NCBI GenBank assembly: GCA_963681505.1
Contig: OY811972.1
Coordinates: forward strand, 836,375 to 900,374
DNA length: 64,000 bases
Source of the DNA: Eunapius fragilis
Taxonomy: Eukaryota; Porifera; Demospongiae; Spongillida; Spongillidae
Reading direction: 5' to 3'
Shown in pieces: positions 44,801-55,664 of the stretch. Every line of letters starts with the position of its first letter. Position 1 is the stretch's first letter. A program made the translations under genes and the position numbers. The notes below the pieces were generated by a model. The model worked only from the letters and a program-made list of their open reading frames with translations. It ran no database searches and was not told the origin of the DNA.

Positions 44801-47800
44801 CAGTCCTGCCTTTTATGGAAGTGGGATTACTTATAATGGTATGTATATATCTATTTGACCCTTGTACCACTTCTGCTCCCTCTCTCTTCAGTGGCTAACC
44901 CAAGGGATATCAACTTCTTTGCTGTCTCTACTCTCAATTTGAATGCCTCCGATGCTGGTCTATTCTTCCTCACTGTCAACTACACAAATCCTACAGACCC
45001 TAACTCACTCAAAACAGTACTGCAGCTGCGTACAAACAACATTGCCAATTTCAAATGTATGTTCAATGACTGTCATATGTTGGTCTGACCCAATGATGTC
45101 CCTTCCAGCCCCTGTGTTTGTGGACACCTATAAGGCCAACTATGCTCCCAGGACAGCTAGGCTGCCTGGTGTCTCTGATCCCATCACTCCTGATGAACAC
45201 AAGTACTTCTTTGTCTTCATACAAGATATTGGCCCCACAAATGTGAGTTCTGGTCCATTGCATGCCATGTACACTGCACTAAGTGTCAGAAAGACAATTG
45301 GACTAAACTAATTACATTTAGATCTCACAGGCCATCATAAGTCAAGTTGTCCGTGTCTGTCAGGTCAGTAAGCCTTATCTGAGGGACTTGAGGGGCTGTA
45401 ATTAGACTGCCTCTTACCTCTTACTGCAGAATGATCCAGGGAACAGTACTGACAATGCCCCACTCACCCTGGTGAAGGCACGTATTGACTGCAAGAGTGC
45501 CACATACTCCACCTCATACAATGCCATCAGTAAGTTGTCTAATATGCTGCAAACAAGTTATCACAGTATTTTCTGCTGTCTTCATATAAAGTGGATGATA
45601 TAGTATAGTAATTATGACAGCACGCACATTAATGATGTAAGAGAAGGGGTGTGGCTAAGGAACAGTGTATGCACTCATCAATTCTGTTTAAACTGCTGCA
45701 ACGTATCAACCAACAGCTGCTGTTGCATTCAACCAGATGGGACGTTATTATCAGAATGGAGATTGGGCACAGTTCATGTATGGAGCCTTCACTACCAACG
45801 TAGGGTTAGTGTACACTTGCTTGCATATACCTGCACATAAGTATATATACCTTCTCTATAGGAGTATTTCTGTGTCAGCCGTGTGTGTCTACCCAGCTAA
45901 CAACAGTGTGAATGACGTGACTGATGCCAATGGGAGGAATGGTGGTGTTTTTGACATCTTCAGGACTCTACTGGTGAATCCTAACACTGGTCTACAGACT
46001 ACATCTGGTTATGTGGAGGTAGGATTGCATAGCAGAGGATATTTATGTGTGGGTAGGTATTAGGTGCAGTTATCGATATAGAATTGAATATTAATTTTTT
46101 TCATGCCTTAAGTGAAATGAAGTGTATTTCCAAAATTTTAATGATTTGTTTATGTTTTATGCCTGCAATGCAAACACAGTTCCATGAAGCTAGGATATGC
46201 TAGTATACGCTAGTAAATGCTAGTGTATGCCAGTGTATGCTCTTATATGCTGGGTAACCAAACCTCCCTGTGTGTTTAGTAGGGTGTTTCCCCTTAAGTG
46301 ACCATGGTTACTGCATGCCACACCTTCCTTTGCATCACCATCTAATAACAGTGCACACCGGGTGGAAATGCAGCAAGACCAGACTACACCTACACAGACA
46401 CCGTCAATACCATCACACAGATTGGTCTTGACCCTATGGTGGTGTTCAAAGGCCTGACGTGGGTGTCATAAGTTGCAATAGAATGCTAAGCCCCCATCCC
46501 TCCCCTCCCTCATCCCTCCCCTCCCCCATCCCTTCCCTCCCCCATCCCTCCCCTCCCCCATCCCTCCCCTCCCTCATCCCTCCCCTCCCCCGTCCCCTCT
46601 CACCTCCCTCATCCCTCCCCTCCCCCATCCCTCCCCTCCCCCGTCCCCTCTCACCTCCCCCATCCCTCCCCTCCCTCATCCCTCCCCTCCCTCATCCCTC
46701 CCCTCCCCCATCCCCTCTCACCTCTCAGTGTCACCAAGATTGTACTGGACCAGACCTGTGTGGTCACAAACAACATGACTACCAGAACCTGTGTGATGCA
46801 AGATGTGCTCTTTTTGGGAACAGGTGTGTATCGCAACCTGCGACAGCATGTTCCATACATGATCAATGCCATGTAAAGAATTCAGAGAGACAAATGAGGG
46901 AATCAGATCACTTACCTCTTTGTCTCTATGGATAAAAGTCGTTAGTGTGGTCCCAATGGTGCCAACATGGCTGCCAAGGTGTCAACATGGCTGCCGAGGT
47001 GCCAACATGGCTGCCGAGGTGCCAACATGGCTGCCGAGGTGCCAACATGGCTGCCGAGGTGCCAACATGGCTGCCGAGGTGCCAACATGGCTGCCGAGGT
47101 GCCAACATGGCTGCCGAGGTGTCAACATGGCTGCTGAGGTGCCAACATGGCTGCCAAGGTGCTAACATGGCCACCGAGGTGTCAACATGGCCGCCGAGGT
47201 GCCAACATGGCCGCCGAGGTGCCAACATGGCCACCGAGGTGTCAACATGGCCGCCGAGGTGCCAACATGGCCACCGAGGTGCCAACATGGCTGCCAAGGT
47301 GTCAACATGGCCACCGAGGTGCCAACATGGCTGCCAAGGTGTCAACATGGCCGCCAAGGTGCCAACATGGCTGCCAAGGTGCTAACATGGCCACCGAGGT
47401 GCCAACATGGCCACCGAGGTGCCAACATGGCCACCGAGGTGCCAACATGGCTGCCGAGGTGTCAACATGGCCGCCGAGGTGCCAACATGGCTGCCGAGGT
47501 GCCAACATGGCTGCCAAGGTGTCAACATGGCTGCCGAGGTGCCAACATGGCTGCCGAGGTGCCAACATGGCTGCCGAGGAGGCAAAGGAAACATTGACAA
47601 AGTGTTTTTTTTTTTAGTTGGGTGAGTTTTTGGTTCAGATTCGAGAAGCCCCTGTAAACTGTACCCTAGACCTTACCCTAAAACCAGGGTTCTTGGGCTC
47701 CTACCCTGAGAACCTACTCCTACACCATGTGACTTTATCTCTCTTTTTAGTCCACTGAAAGCTTACATTAAAAGAACAATAATTATTTATGTCCATGTGC

Positions 47801-49833
47801 AGTGGGCTGCTTCTAAATCCATGAGATCTTGTGACTGCAGTCTATAATATAAATGAGCTGAAAAGCTGGCTAATTACCATTTGACAAATTGCATGTTAAG
47901 GTCATATCATTTGAAGAGCAGCTGCTTTAAAGGTGCTAAGCTAACCCCGAGTGCAACAGTGTAAGTGCTAACATAACCCTGAGTGCTACAGTGTAGGTGC
48001 TAAGATAACCCTGAGTGCAACAGTGTAGGTGCTAAGATAACCCTGTGCTACAGTGTAGGTGTTAAGATAACCCTGAGTGCTACAGTGTAGGTGCTAAGAT
48101 AACCCTGAGTGCTACAATGTAGGTGCTAAGATAACCTCGAGTGCTACAGTGTAGGTGCTAAGACAACCCTGAGTGCAACAGTGTAGGTATTAACATAACC
48201 CTGGGTGCTACAGTGTAGGTGTTAATATATCAGTTGGATTCATCAATTGTATTCATGCTTCTTAACCAATCACTTGAATATTGTAGGATTTTTTTCATGT
48301 GTATATAAATCTGCTTGTCAACCTCAAAACGTGATGATTTTTTGTCTATATCTCCTCACTTCCTTCCTAAGTGTGGACATGTATGCAAAATCCTACTCTA
48401 CTATTCATGCCAGTATACCCCACTGTTCATGCCAGTATACCCCACTGTTCATGCCAGTATACTCCACTGTTCATGCCAGTATGCCCCACTGTTCATGCCT
48501 ATATATTCCACTGTTCATGCCCGTTTCAACAATAGGGTGATCATTATTTGGAACTTGCTCCCACAGCATGTCATTGCAGTAACTGAATGGAAAGGAGAAA
48601 TGAAATAGATCTATATTAACAAGTGCATGTCATAATTTTAATACTTGCCTCTTCTGTTATTAACTTTTTATTATCACCTCAACAGCCGCAGGTACAGTGC
48701 TGAAGGTTGCCATTGGTTACCTCAATGGAAATGTTTTTGGAATAATATCAGAGGAGATGAAGGTACTGCTCAGATATTTTAGGGGTTACTGCATTTATCC
48801 TCGGATACTCTTGGATACTCTTGGATACTCTTGCTACACATTTCTGTTTGCTGAATTATTGCATGCATTAAATCCTATTTAATTGCTTAATTATATTTCA
48901 TCGATATCATGCATACAACACATCTGTCATTTGTGTAATGAAGCTGGATGACTTCTCAGGTGTTAGGCAGATGGATATCACACAGCAGGTGTGTGTACTT
49001 ACACACTTGCATTCCTTATAGCACCAACCTCCCCTCATCTCCAGGGAGGAGTGAAGTACCTCTATGTGAACACAGACACCTCCATCTACAGACTACCACT
49101 TCAGAGGTGTACTAGATACCTCAGCTGCAGGTGAGGGGGCGGGGACACACCACACCCAGTGGCATTATTACCTTCGCTCCACAGGACCTGTGTGGCCTCC
49201 AGAGACCCATACTGTGTGTGGAGCTCTTCTTTGTCCCAGTGTGTGGTGTTTTCTATAGTACCCACCATGTCCAATAGTTCAGCATCAGTACCCAATGGGT
49301 GAGTTTGTACAAAGTAACTTACCACACTGAGCTAACTGTTCCATCACATTGATCAGTATCTACCAGAACATCCATACAGGAGTTGATAACAGTTGCCCAG
49401 GTATGTTCTATCTTTTTACTGTATGTTACCACCTGTGTGATCAGATGCTTCCCTTGGTGCAGTCCTTCCTTTACGTGTCTCCACCCCTCTCCTGCGTCCC
49501 CCTAAACCTGCCGCCAATTCAAACCTCTCGCTTCAGTGCATCCCCAGTGATGGCCAAAATGCCACCATCACCAGCTACCAATGGGTTAAGGATGGGATGG
49601 TTCTCACTGATGGAGGGAGGGTGACAGGGACCACTCAGTCCACCCTCTCCATTGCCAACGTAACACTACTGGACCAGGGAATGTACCAGTGCAGTGCTAC
49701 CAATGTTGATGGAATAAACGACATCTCAGTTGCTGTGCAAGTGGCCATATCTGATGGAGTTACGACAATAAGCACTTGGTCTAGCTTACTCATCCCCATA
49801 GCGCTTCTCTTCGTTTCATATGCAGGCAATTAA
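41853..49833 (+). CDS. Semaphorin, Sema-PSI-Ig with hydrophobic C-terminus (19 exons, 728 aa)
   Basis: Exons: 41853-41964, 43564-43675, 43864-43969, 44028-44141, 44739-44838, 44892-45056, 45109-45242, 45322-45363, 45430-45529, 45717-45804, 45862-46018, 46352-46458, 46729-46823, 48686-48762, 48944-48988, 49045-49130, 49185-49298, 49357-49400 and 49445-49833. Every junction is GT-AG and the frame is continuous from ATG to TAA. Signal peptide: MALIIMVYLVWIVAFSADA. Sema domain to about 535, with DYVCRNHIRVFF, LVVCGSEAAGTPSC, HKYFFVFIQD, IISQVVRVCQND, LVKARIDC and MYGAFTT. PSI about 540-566 (CTRYLSCRTCVASRDPYCVW). Ig about 605-705 (Cys 631, Trp 646, DQGMYQC Cys 682). It ends WSSLLIPIALLFVSYAGN with no cytoplasmic tail, which suggests a GPI anchor as in Sema7A. 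Semaphorins are secreted or membrane ligands, classically of plexins. Confidence 0.9.
42349..42445. mobile_element. Small hairpin element in semaphorin intron 1
   Basis: CAGGAAAAAAAGAGCGTCGAAT is mirrored by ATTCGACGC, a T-run and CCTG at the right end. It is about 97 bp with no gene. Confidence 0.65.
43131..43260. mobile_element. Hairpin element in semaphorin intron 1, 45-bp arms
   Basis: GTACTGATGTTTAATAACAG to ACAAGTGG (43131-43175) is the near-exact reverse complement of 43216-43260, around a 40-base loop. MITE-like. Confidence 0.8.
46497..46722. repeat. CCCTCATCCCTCC repeat, semaphorin intron 12
   Basis: CT-rich units (CCCATCCCTCCCCTCC) run up to the exon 13 acceptor. Minus-strand REGRDGG frames are artefacts. 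Confidence 0.9.
46955..47580. repeat. 20-bp minisatellite, semaphorin intron 13
   Basis: About 31 tandem copies of CAACATGGCTGCCGAGGTGC, with CCGCC and CCACC variants in the middle. Long frames on both strands (WLPRCQHG, HLGSHVGTS) are artefacts. Confidence 0.95.
47930..48520. repeat. Two further minisatellites, semaphorin intron 13
   Basis: About nine copies of a ~31-bp unit (GTGTAGGTGCTAAGATAACC, CTGAGTGCTACA) at 47930-48225, then about five copies of a 23-bp unit (CTGTTCATGCCAGTATACCC) at 48405-48520. Confidence 0.9.
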
Positions 49834-50016
49834 CAGGCTCCCATTAGCATTCATTATCAGTTTCTCTTTGCAACTGAGTAGCTGTATCCTCATTGAAAGG
49901 TGTTAGCAGGTAGTTTGTAATATGCATAAAGAGAGCATTGGGCTACATAACACGTACCCAAGAGATGGATACCACGTACCCGAGGGATGGATACCACGTA
50001 CCCCAGTGGCGTAGCC

Positions 50017-50169
50017 AGCACAGCAAAAAAAAGACGCAAATCATATTTTGATTCCACAAGTGATTTGTTTTTTCATATCTGTATCAAAACTGTTATCATT
50101 TTGGTACAGGTATGAAAAAACAAATCACTTGTGAAATCAAAATATGATTTGCGCCTTTTTTTTGCTGTG
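50017..50169. repeat. Subterminal hairpin in the hAT element
   Basis: 50017-50084 and 50104-50169 are near-complementary (GACGCAAATCATATTTTGAT, CACAAGTGATTTGTTTTTTC and their complements). The outer part touches the left terminal repeat. It may be a nested MITE or part of the element. A GC-rich piece with GTCTGGGGCGGAGCCCCAG follows at 50281-50299; the same string occurs at 54321-54339. Confidence 0.75.
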
Positions 50170-50582
50170 CAGGAATTGTACGGGGGGGTTTCCGGCAGGA
50201 CGGGTGGGTGCGGGAGGGGGCGTAGCCCCCTCGAAGTCCAGCTAGGGGGTATGGGGGAGCGCTGTAAGCTCCCCCATCGGGGTCTGGGGCGGAGCCCCAG
50301 AAGCTTTGCAACTTTATCATTATGAAGTCATGAAATCCTTTGATTTTGTCACGCAGGTAGTGTTATAATTATATAATTAATATGCATGCCGGCATATCGT
50401 GGCAATTTATTGCTATATCTATTTTGTGTATAGTAGCAGTCAAGAAGCACCGACAATGATGCATGAGCGCATGCAATGTAAGGTACATTTTCTGTATATA
50501 TGATGAATAATGCATGATGTTTTACAGTTTCCAAGAGAATGACTATGATCCATTAAACTAACAGACAGGTGATACACAACAT

Positions 50583-53551
50583 TTACAATTCATCACTGAG
50601 ATTCAGTAGCATCCTACGAGGATGTTGCCTTGCAAAAATATCTATAATTTCTTCCACGTTTAAATCCATATCATAATGGATATGCATCAATGCCAAACCG
50701 GATAGTCTCTCTTCTCCCATAGTTGCACGTAAATATGTTTTCAGACGTCTAATAACACTGATGCTTCTTTCGCACTCACAGGTAGTGACAGGTAGAGTAC
50801 AAATCACCCGGAGTAGGCAATTAATGTTAGGAAACATCCTTTCTGATGCATGCTGCAAACTCTTTGATGGAGTGTTTGGCAACTCATAAGGATAACTGCT
50901 CCACTTGCAGTGCCATAAACGTAGTTCTTGCTCAAGATAAGACACATTAGGAATATATTCATTGTAAAATTCCAAATCTTTCTTCAATGATTCTAAATGA
51001 TTTTTTTGCAGAAGTGCATTCCTCATAAACTCAGATGGTACAATCTCCATTGCTCTTATAGCTTTTATTTGCATCTCAGAAAATCTGCTATTAAGATGTG
51101 ACAGCAATTCATCGAAAAATGGGATAGAAATAGTCCTCCTATAATACTCCTCTGCTGTTTCAGCTGGTGTATTGCATCTATGAATCTGGTGCTTACACAA
51201 TCTGGGCATTGATGGTGGTGATGCATTTATAGTATCGCCAAGAGCTACAGCACAATCATACCACTTTTTATGTTCGACATCAATACCACCATGAATTTGC
51301 AAAAGAGCTTCTTTAACTGCAGCCACCTCCTTGTAAGCATTACAGATATCTTGCAGGGGACTCTGCAATGACACTGTTAGCCCTTTTATAAATCCAAATC
51401 CATGCTTAACCACAACAAATGATATGAGAAACTCAAATTGAGTGATTGCTCTCAAAAGAGTAGCAGCCTTTTGTGAAGATTCAGTATTCCAACCTGGTTC
51501 AGTACTAATAACTTCCATGCTGCTAATAACTGCTGGTAGGAGTTCATAAAATGTTTCATATGCAGTGATTCTAGCAACCCAGCGGGTTTTACATAGATTC
51601 ACGAGCTTCAATCTGGTACTATCAGTCTTGGATTTTATTTGTATCTCAAGCTCTCCTTGCCTCTTGGGAGATGAGTTGTAAAATATTGAGATTTCTTGGA
51701 GTGTTCCATGCATATTTCTGATCGATTGAACACTGCAAGCTGCAACAACACAAAGATTTAAAGCATGAGCTGCACAATGAAAATAAAGAGCCATTGGGTA
51801 TACTTGCTGGATGATAGCAGCTGCACCTTGATACTTACCAGCCATGTTCCCTGCACCGTCATAACCCTGTCCACATAGATATCTCAGGTCCAGCCCATAT
51901 TTTCTCAGAGCATTTGTAATTAAATTCGATACTGCCTCCCCAGTGGTACCATATTCACACAAAAAAATGATATAAATTCTTCTCTGACCAACCCAGCTTG
52001 ATCAACAAATCTGAGAATGAGTGACAGTTGCTCTTTATTTGCCACATCTGACGCTTCATCAGCACACACAGAAAAATATTTAGCTGCTCTTACTTCCTGT
52101 AGAATTTTTTCTTGCATCCATTCACCTGTAGCATTAATTAGGTCATTTTGAATTGTAGGTGACTGATATTTAGCATTCTTTGGTGCAGAAGAAAGGTGAT
52201 CCTTCAGAACCATATCACCAGACTCTACTAATAGCCTCAATAATGCCAAGAAATTTCCAGGATTACCTTCAGAAGAAACACTGCTTTGCATGCTCTCATC
52301 ATTCTTGAATGACATGATCTCATGATGGCCTCTTAGTGCTATATTTTGCCTACCACAAAAGAATATAACTTTGAGAATACCTTTTAGAAACTCACGATTT
52401 TTTCTAACCTTAGCATTCACTTGATGTTCAAGTTGGTTTTGTACCGACAACAGACCTGTCTGTAGCATTGCTACAAACTGACAAGTATCACTCATAGAGG
52501 TGTTATGTGACAGCTGCAGACTATGTTCTGTTAATGTTTGTTTGGCACGTGTAAAATTGGTCATTGGAGTTGTACAAAGCTGACCAGTAATAGACTTTGT
52601 TTTACCAAATATGACACAATTGATGCAAAATCCACCATCACAAGATATCGAGTATGAAAGCCAGGGGAACGTTTCCAACCAAATATGTTGAAATTTTCTT
52701 TGTTTTGTGTACTCTAACTTAGATGGAAACTTAAAGTGAGATGCAGGCCGAAATGCATTTTTCAATAGCCAATTCTTTTGCTCATTACTGAGCTGTATTA
52801 CATCTTGTGGCTTATACTTACCCAGGTCTGTTTCCGGTGGGGATACAAGTACCTTTACAGCAACAGCCAAATCTTCTGGAAAATCCAAGCAAGTGGAAAC
52901 AGAGGGACTACATTGCTTAATTGGGCTGGAATTTAGCCAATCAATTGATCCATCATCTGATTGCATCGTGGCCTTATTTCTCCTGATGGGAGTAAACACA
53001 ACACTGCTGCTTTCTGTAGGAACTACATAGCTTGGAGTACATACCAATGGCACCATGCTGCTAATCTCAGGAGGATTGCTTGGCCTTGGATTCAACACCA
53101 CCTCACTGCTGCATTGTGTAGGAACTAGATAGGTTGGAGTACACTCTGGAGGATTGATTGGCCTTGGATTCAACACCACTTCACTTTCTGTAGGAATTAG
53201 ATAGCTTGGAGTACACTCTGGAGGATTGCTTGGCCTTGGATTCAAAACCACCTCACTGCTGCATTGTGTAGGAACTAGATAGGTTGGAGTACACTCTGGA
53301 GGATTGCTTGGCCTTGGATTCAACACCACCTCACTGCTGTATTCTGCAGGAACCACATAGCTTGGAGTACACACCACTGGCACAACGCTGCTAATATCTG
53401 GAGGATTGCTTGACCTTGGAGTCAACACCGTCCTGCTGCTGCTATCGGGACGAGTACATGCACTTGCTGACATGATCGAAGCAACTCTCTTGCTTGAAGT
53501 TGAGAACCCGAGCGTTGTTAACGACGTCTGATTATTTGCTCTTTTTGGCAT
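50583..53551 (-). CDS. hAT transposase (DUF4371 / ZMYM1-like), one frameshift
   Basis: Best start is MPKRANNQTS at 53551; the stop is at 50583. Residues 40-230 carry several ~40-aa repeats (VVLNPRPSNPPECTPTYLVP). A TTF-type zinc finger follows (FPWLSYS, GGFCINCVIFG, LTEHSLQLSH). The DUF4371/RNase H-like core includes YFSVCADEASDVANKEQLSL, CGQGYDGAGNMAGKYQGA and YFHCAAHALNL. The C-terminus has the dimerisation motif LPVTTCECERSISVIRRLKT. The frame breaks at a run of seven T (minus strand) near 51961-51967: upstream reads REEFISFF, downstream CEYGTTGEAVSNLI. One extra T would make the frame continuous. This is a single indel in a homopolymer, either a real inactivating change or a sequencing error. 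It is related to the relic at 13159. Confidence 0.9.
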
Positions 53552-54122
53552 CTTTTTTACCGACCGATCGCGAGCTCGAGAACGACGGAATATTAGAAAT
53601 ATATATACCGTATATAAAGGGGGGGGGGGGGGGGGGGGTTTCCGGGCAACGCGGAAACAATGCTGGCTACGCCACTGTACCCGAGGGATGGATACTATGT
53701 ACCCGAGGGATGGATACCACGTACCCGAGGGATGGATACTATGTACCCGAGGGATGGATACCACGTACCCGAGGGATGGATACTATGTACCCGAGGGATG
53801 GATACTATGTACCCGAGGGATGGATACTATGTACCCGAGGGATGGATACTATGTACCCGAGGGATGGATACTATGTACCCGAGGGATGGATACTATGTAC
53901 CCGAGGGATGGATAACACGTACCCGAGGGATGGATACTATGTACCCGAGGGATGGATAACACGTACCCGAGGGATGGATACTATGTACCCGAGGGATGGA
54001 TAACACGTACCCGAGGGATGGATACTATGTACCCGAGGGATGGATAACACGTACCCGAGGGATGGATCTGTTTATATTTGTCTCCGCTCTATACCCGTCC
54101 CATGTTTTGTACATATTATCCA

Positions 54123-54847
54123 CAGTGGCGTAGTGTGGTGGTTGAGCGCCCGGGGACATAATGCAATAATGGCGCCCCCCCCCCCCCCCCCCTCCCCCTA
54201 CAAATAAAGGGGTGGATCTAGGATTTTGCAGCGAGGGTTGGTAGGCAGCTGCAAGGGCGGAGAGGGATATGCCGGGCCTCGATCATACCAGCAAGGGGGT
54301 ATGCAAAGCTCACCTAAAGGGTCTGGGGCGGAGCCCCAGCCGCTTTGCAACTTTAGCACTTTTTAAGCCACAAAAACATGATACTTTCGCATACACTACA
54401 TTTGCTTCCGCAAGCAACCTATGCCTTCGCACGTACATTCAATCGTTTACATTGAGGAAGTATCCACCCCCGCAAAACTACCCTTGCGCTATATATGACT
54501 GGCGCTATGTGTACCTGTCTGTACGATAATGGCTAACCGCTCACTCCATTGTGAGCCTGTGCATAACAGGCTCACAATGGCAGCCCTGAAGTTGGAACTG
54601 TTTATTCAACGGATTATGGAGGTGACGATTGTATCAATACCGTATCTTCAATGTCGGTGATTAGAAATAAATTAAAAAGTTTGCGTGCAGATCGAGTGCC
54701 GATGTTTGTTAATAAGACTCAAGATGTGCCCGCGCCCCGCGGGCCCGTTCGCGTAACGCGATAATTATCTGTGCTATTTTGGCGCCCCTAAACCCCTGCG
54801 CCCGGGGACATATGTCCCCCCCTGCCCCCCCCCTCGCTACGCCACTG
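54123..54847. mobile_element. Non-autonomous hAT element with 8-bp target duplication, 725 bp
   Basis: Ends CAGTGGCGTAGTGTGG and CTCGCTACGCCACTG are inverted. ATTATCCA flanks both sides (54115-54122 and 54848-54855), the standard hAT duplication. Inner arms share GCGCCCGGGGACATA. The interior has a C-run, GTCTGGGGCGGAGCCCCAG and a small hairpin (CCATTGTGAGCCTGT, 54546-54580). No transposase is present. It may be mobilised by a relative of the neighbouring hAT, but the duplication length differs. Confidence 0.85.
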
Positions 54848-54940
54848 ATTATCCACTTACCAGTGGTGCTCCAATCATGAGGCATATTAATTGATAACGC
54901 ATAATGGTTAAAGACCACAAGTAACCAGGACATTACATAT

Positions 54941-55029
54941 TTCATATCCTAGCCACAGTGTTATGTCTCGACCCCAGACCCAGTTTGCAGCTAGGCCTGT
55001 GTTATGTCTCTTTGTGGCCTAGGATATGA
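54941..55029. repeat. Inverted repeat, 17-18-bp arms
   Basis: TTCATATCCTAGCCACA at about 54941-54957 is mirrored by TGTGGCCTAGGATATGAA at 55012-55029, with one extra C. Internal direct repeats of GTGTTATGTCTC occur between. Confidence 0.65.
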
Positions 55030-55132
55030 AGATACATGATAACAGTGAGAAACTCAATTTGCAATAAATTATTACATTTCATGTTCAATATAAAGCTTAA
55101 TTCATACAGATTTCTTTCAGGGTTATTCGGCC

Positions 55133-55275
<143 letters not shown>

Positions 55276-55664
55276 CATGCGTTCTTTTAAAGAACATGCG
55301 ATAATAATTATCCATAGGAACTTGGATGACACATCCCCGCCAATAAGGCACGGCTACTATCTGTATCTGCTCCTTATGCTAGTACATCTTTTCCCTTCTG
55401 TATGTGTTGAACATATTTTTTAATTCATTGCTTAAATCAGTTGGCGGTTATTGACAAAACCAGGACAAAACCATATCATATGGCTTTATGCTATTCCCAC
55501 CCTGGACGCTTAATTCCAGGATAGTTTTTACGCGCTAGACATTCAATTCCACATGTGGTTTTCTGTTTAAACTAACCCTGAAAAACCATGTTTGGACTTA
55601 AAAAAAAAAATTCTTTGACGATCAGCTTGCTTGTGGTTTTTGTTTTAAAAAAAGCCATGCCTTT

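Larger units (their letters stand above)
50004..53677. mobile_element. hAT transposon, nearly intact, 3674 bp
   Basis: The terminal inverted repeats CAGTGGCGTAGCCAGCA (50004-50020) and TGCTGGCTACGCCACTG (53661-53677) are perfect over 17 bp. TACCC precedes the left end (49999-50003) and follows the right end (53678-53682), and joining the flanks through one copy restores the minisatellite. This supports a 5-bp target duplication. Most hATs make 8 bp, while some groups such as hAT5 are described with 5 bp (from memory). The element holds one transposase gene on the minus strand, a hairpin at its left end and a G-run at its right end. Confidence 0.85.
49955..54075. repeat. 22-bp minisatellite split by a hAT insertion
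   Basis: GTACCCGAGGGATGGATACT plus AT repeats twice or so at 49955-50003 and then about 18 times at 53678-54070. The hAT element 50004-53677 lies between. Two unit variants (ACTAT and CCAC/AACAC) alternate. Confidence 0.9.

Noticed and set aside
46926..47625. Frames of repeated HLGSHVGTSAAM and WLPRCQHG
   Set aside because: Translation of a 20-bp minisatellite within semaphorin intron 13.
53494..54003. EGWIPRTRGMDTMYPRDG repeat protein
   Set aside because: Translation of the 22-bp minisatellite flanking the hAT insertion.
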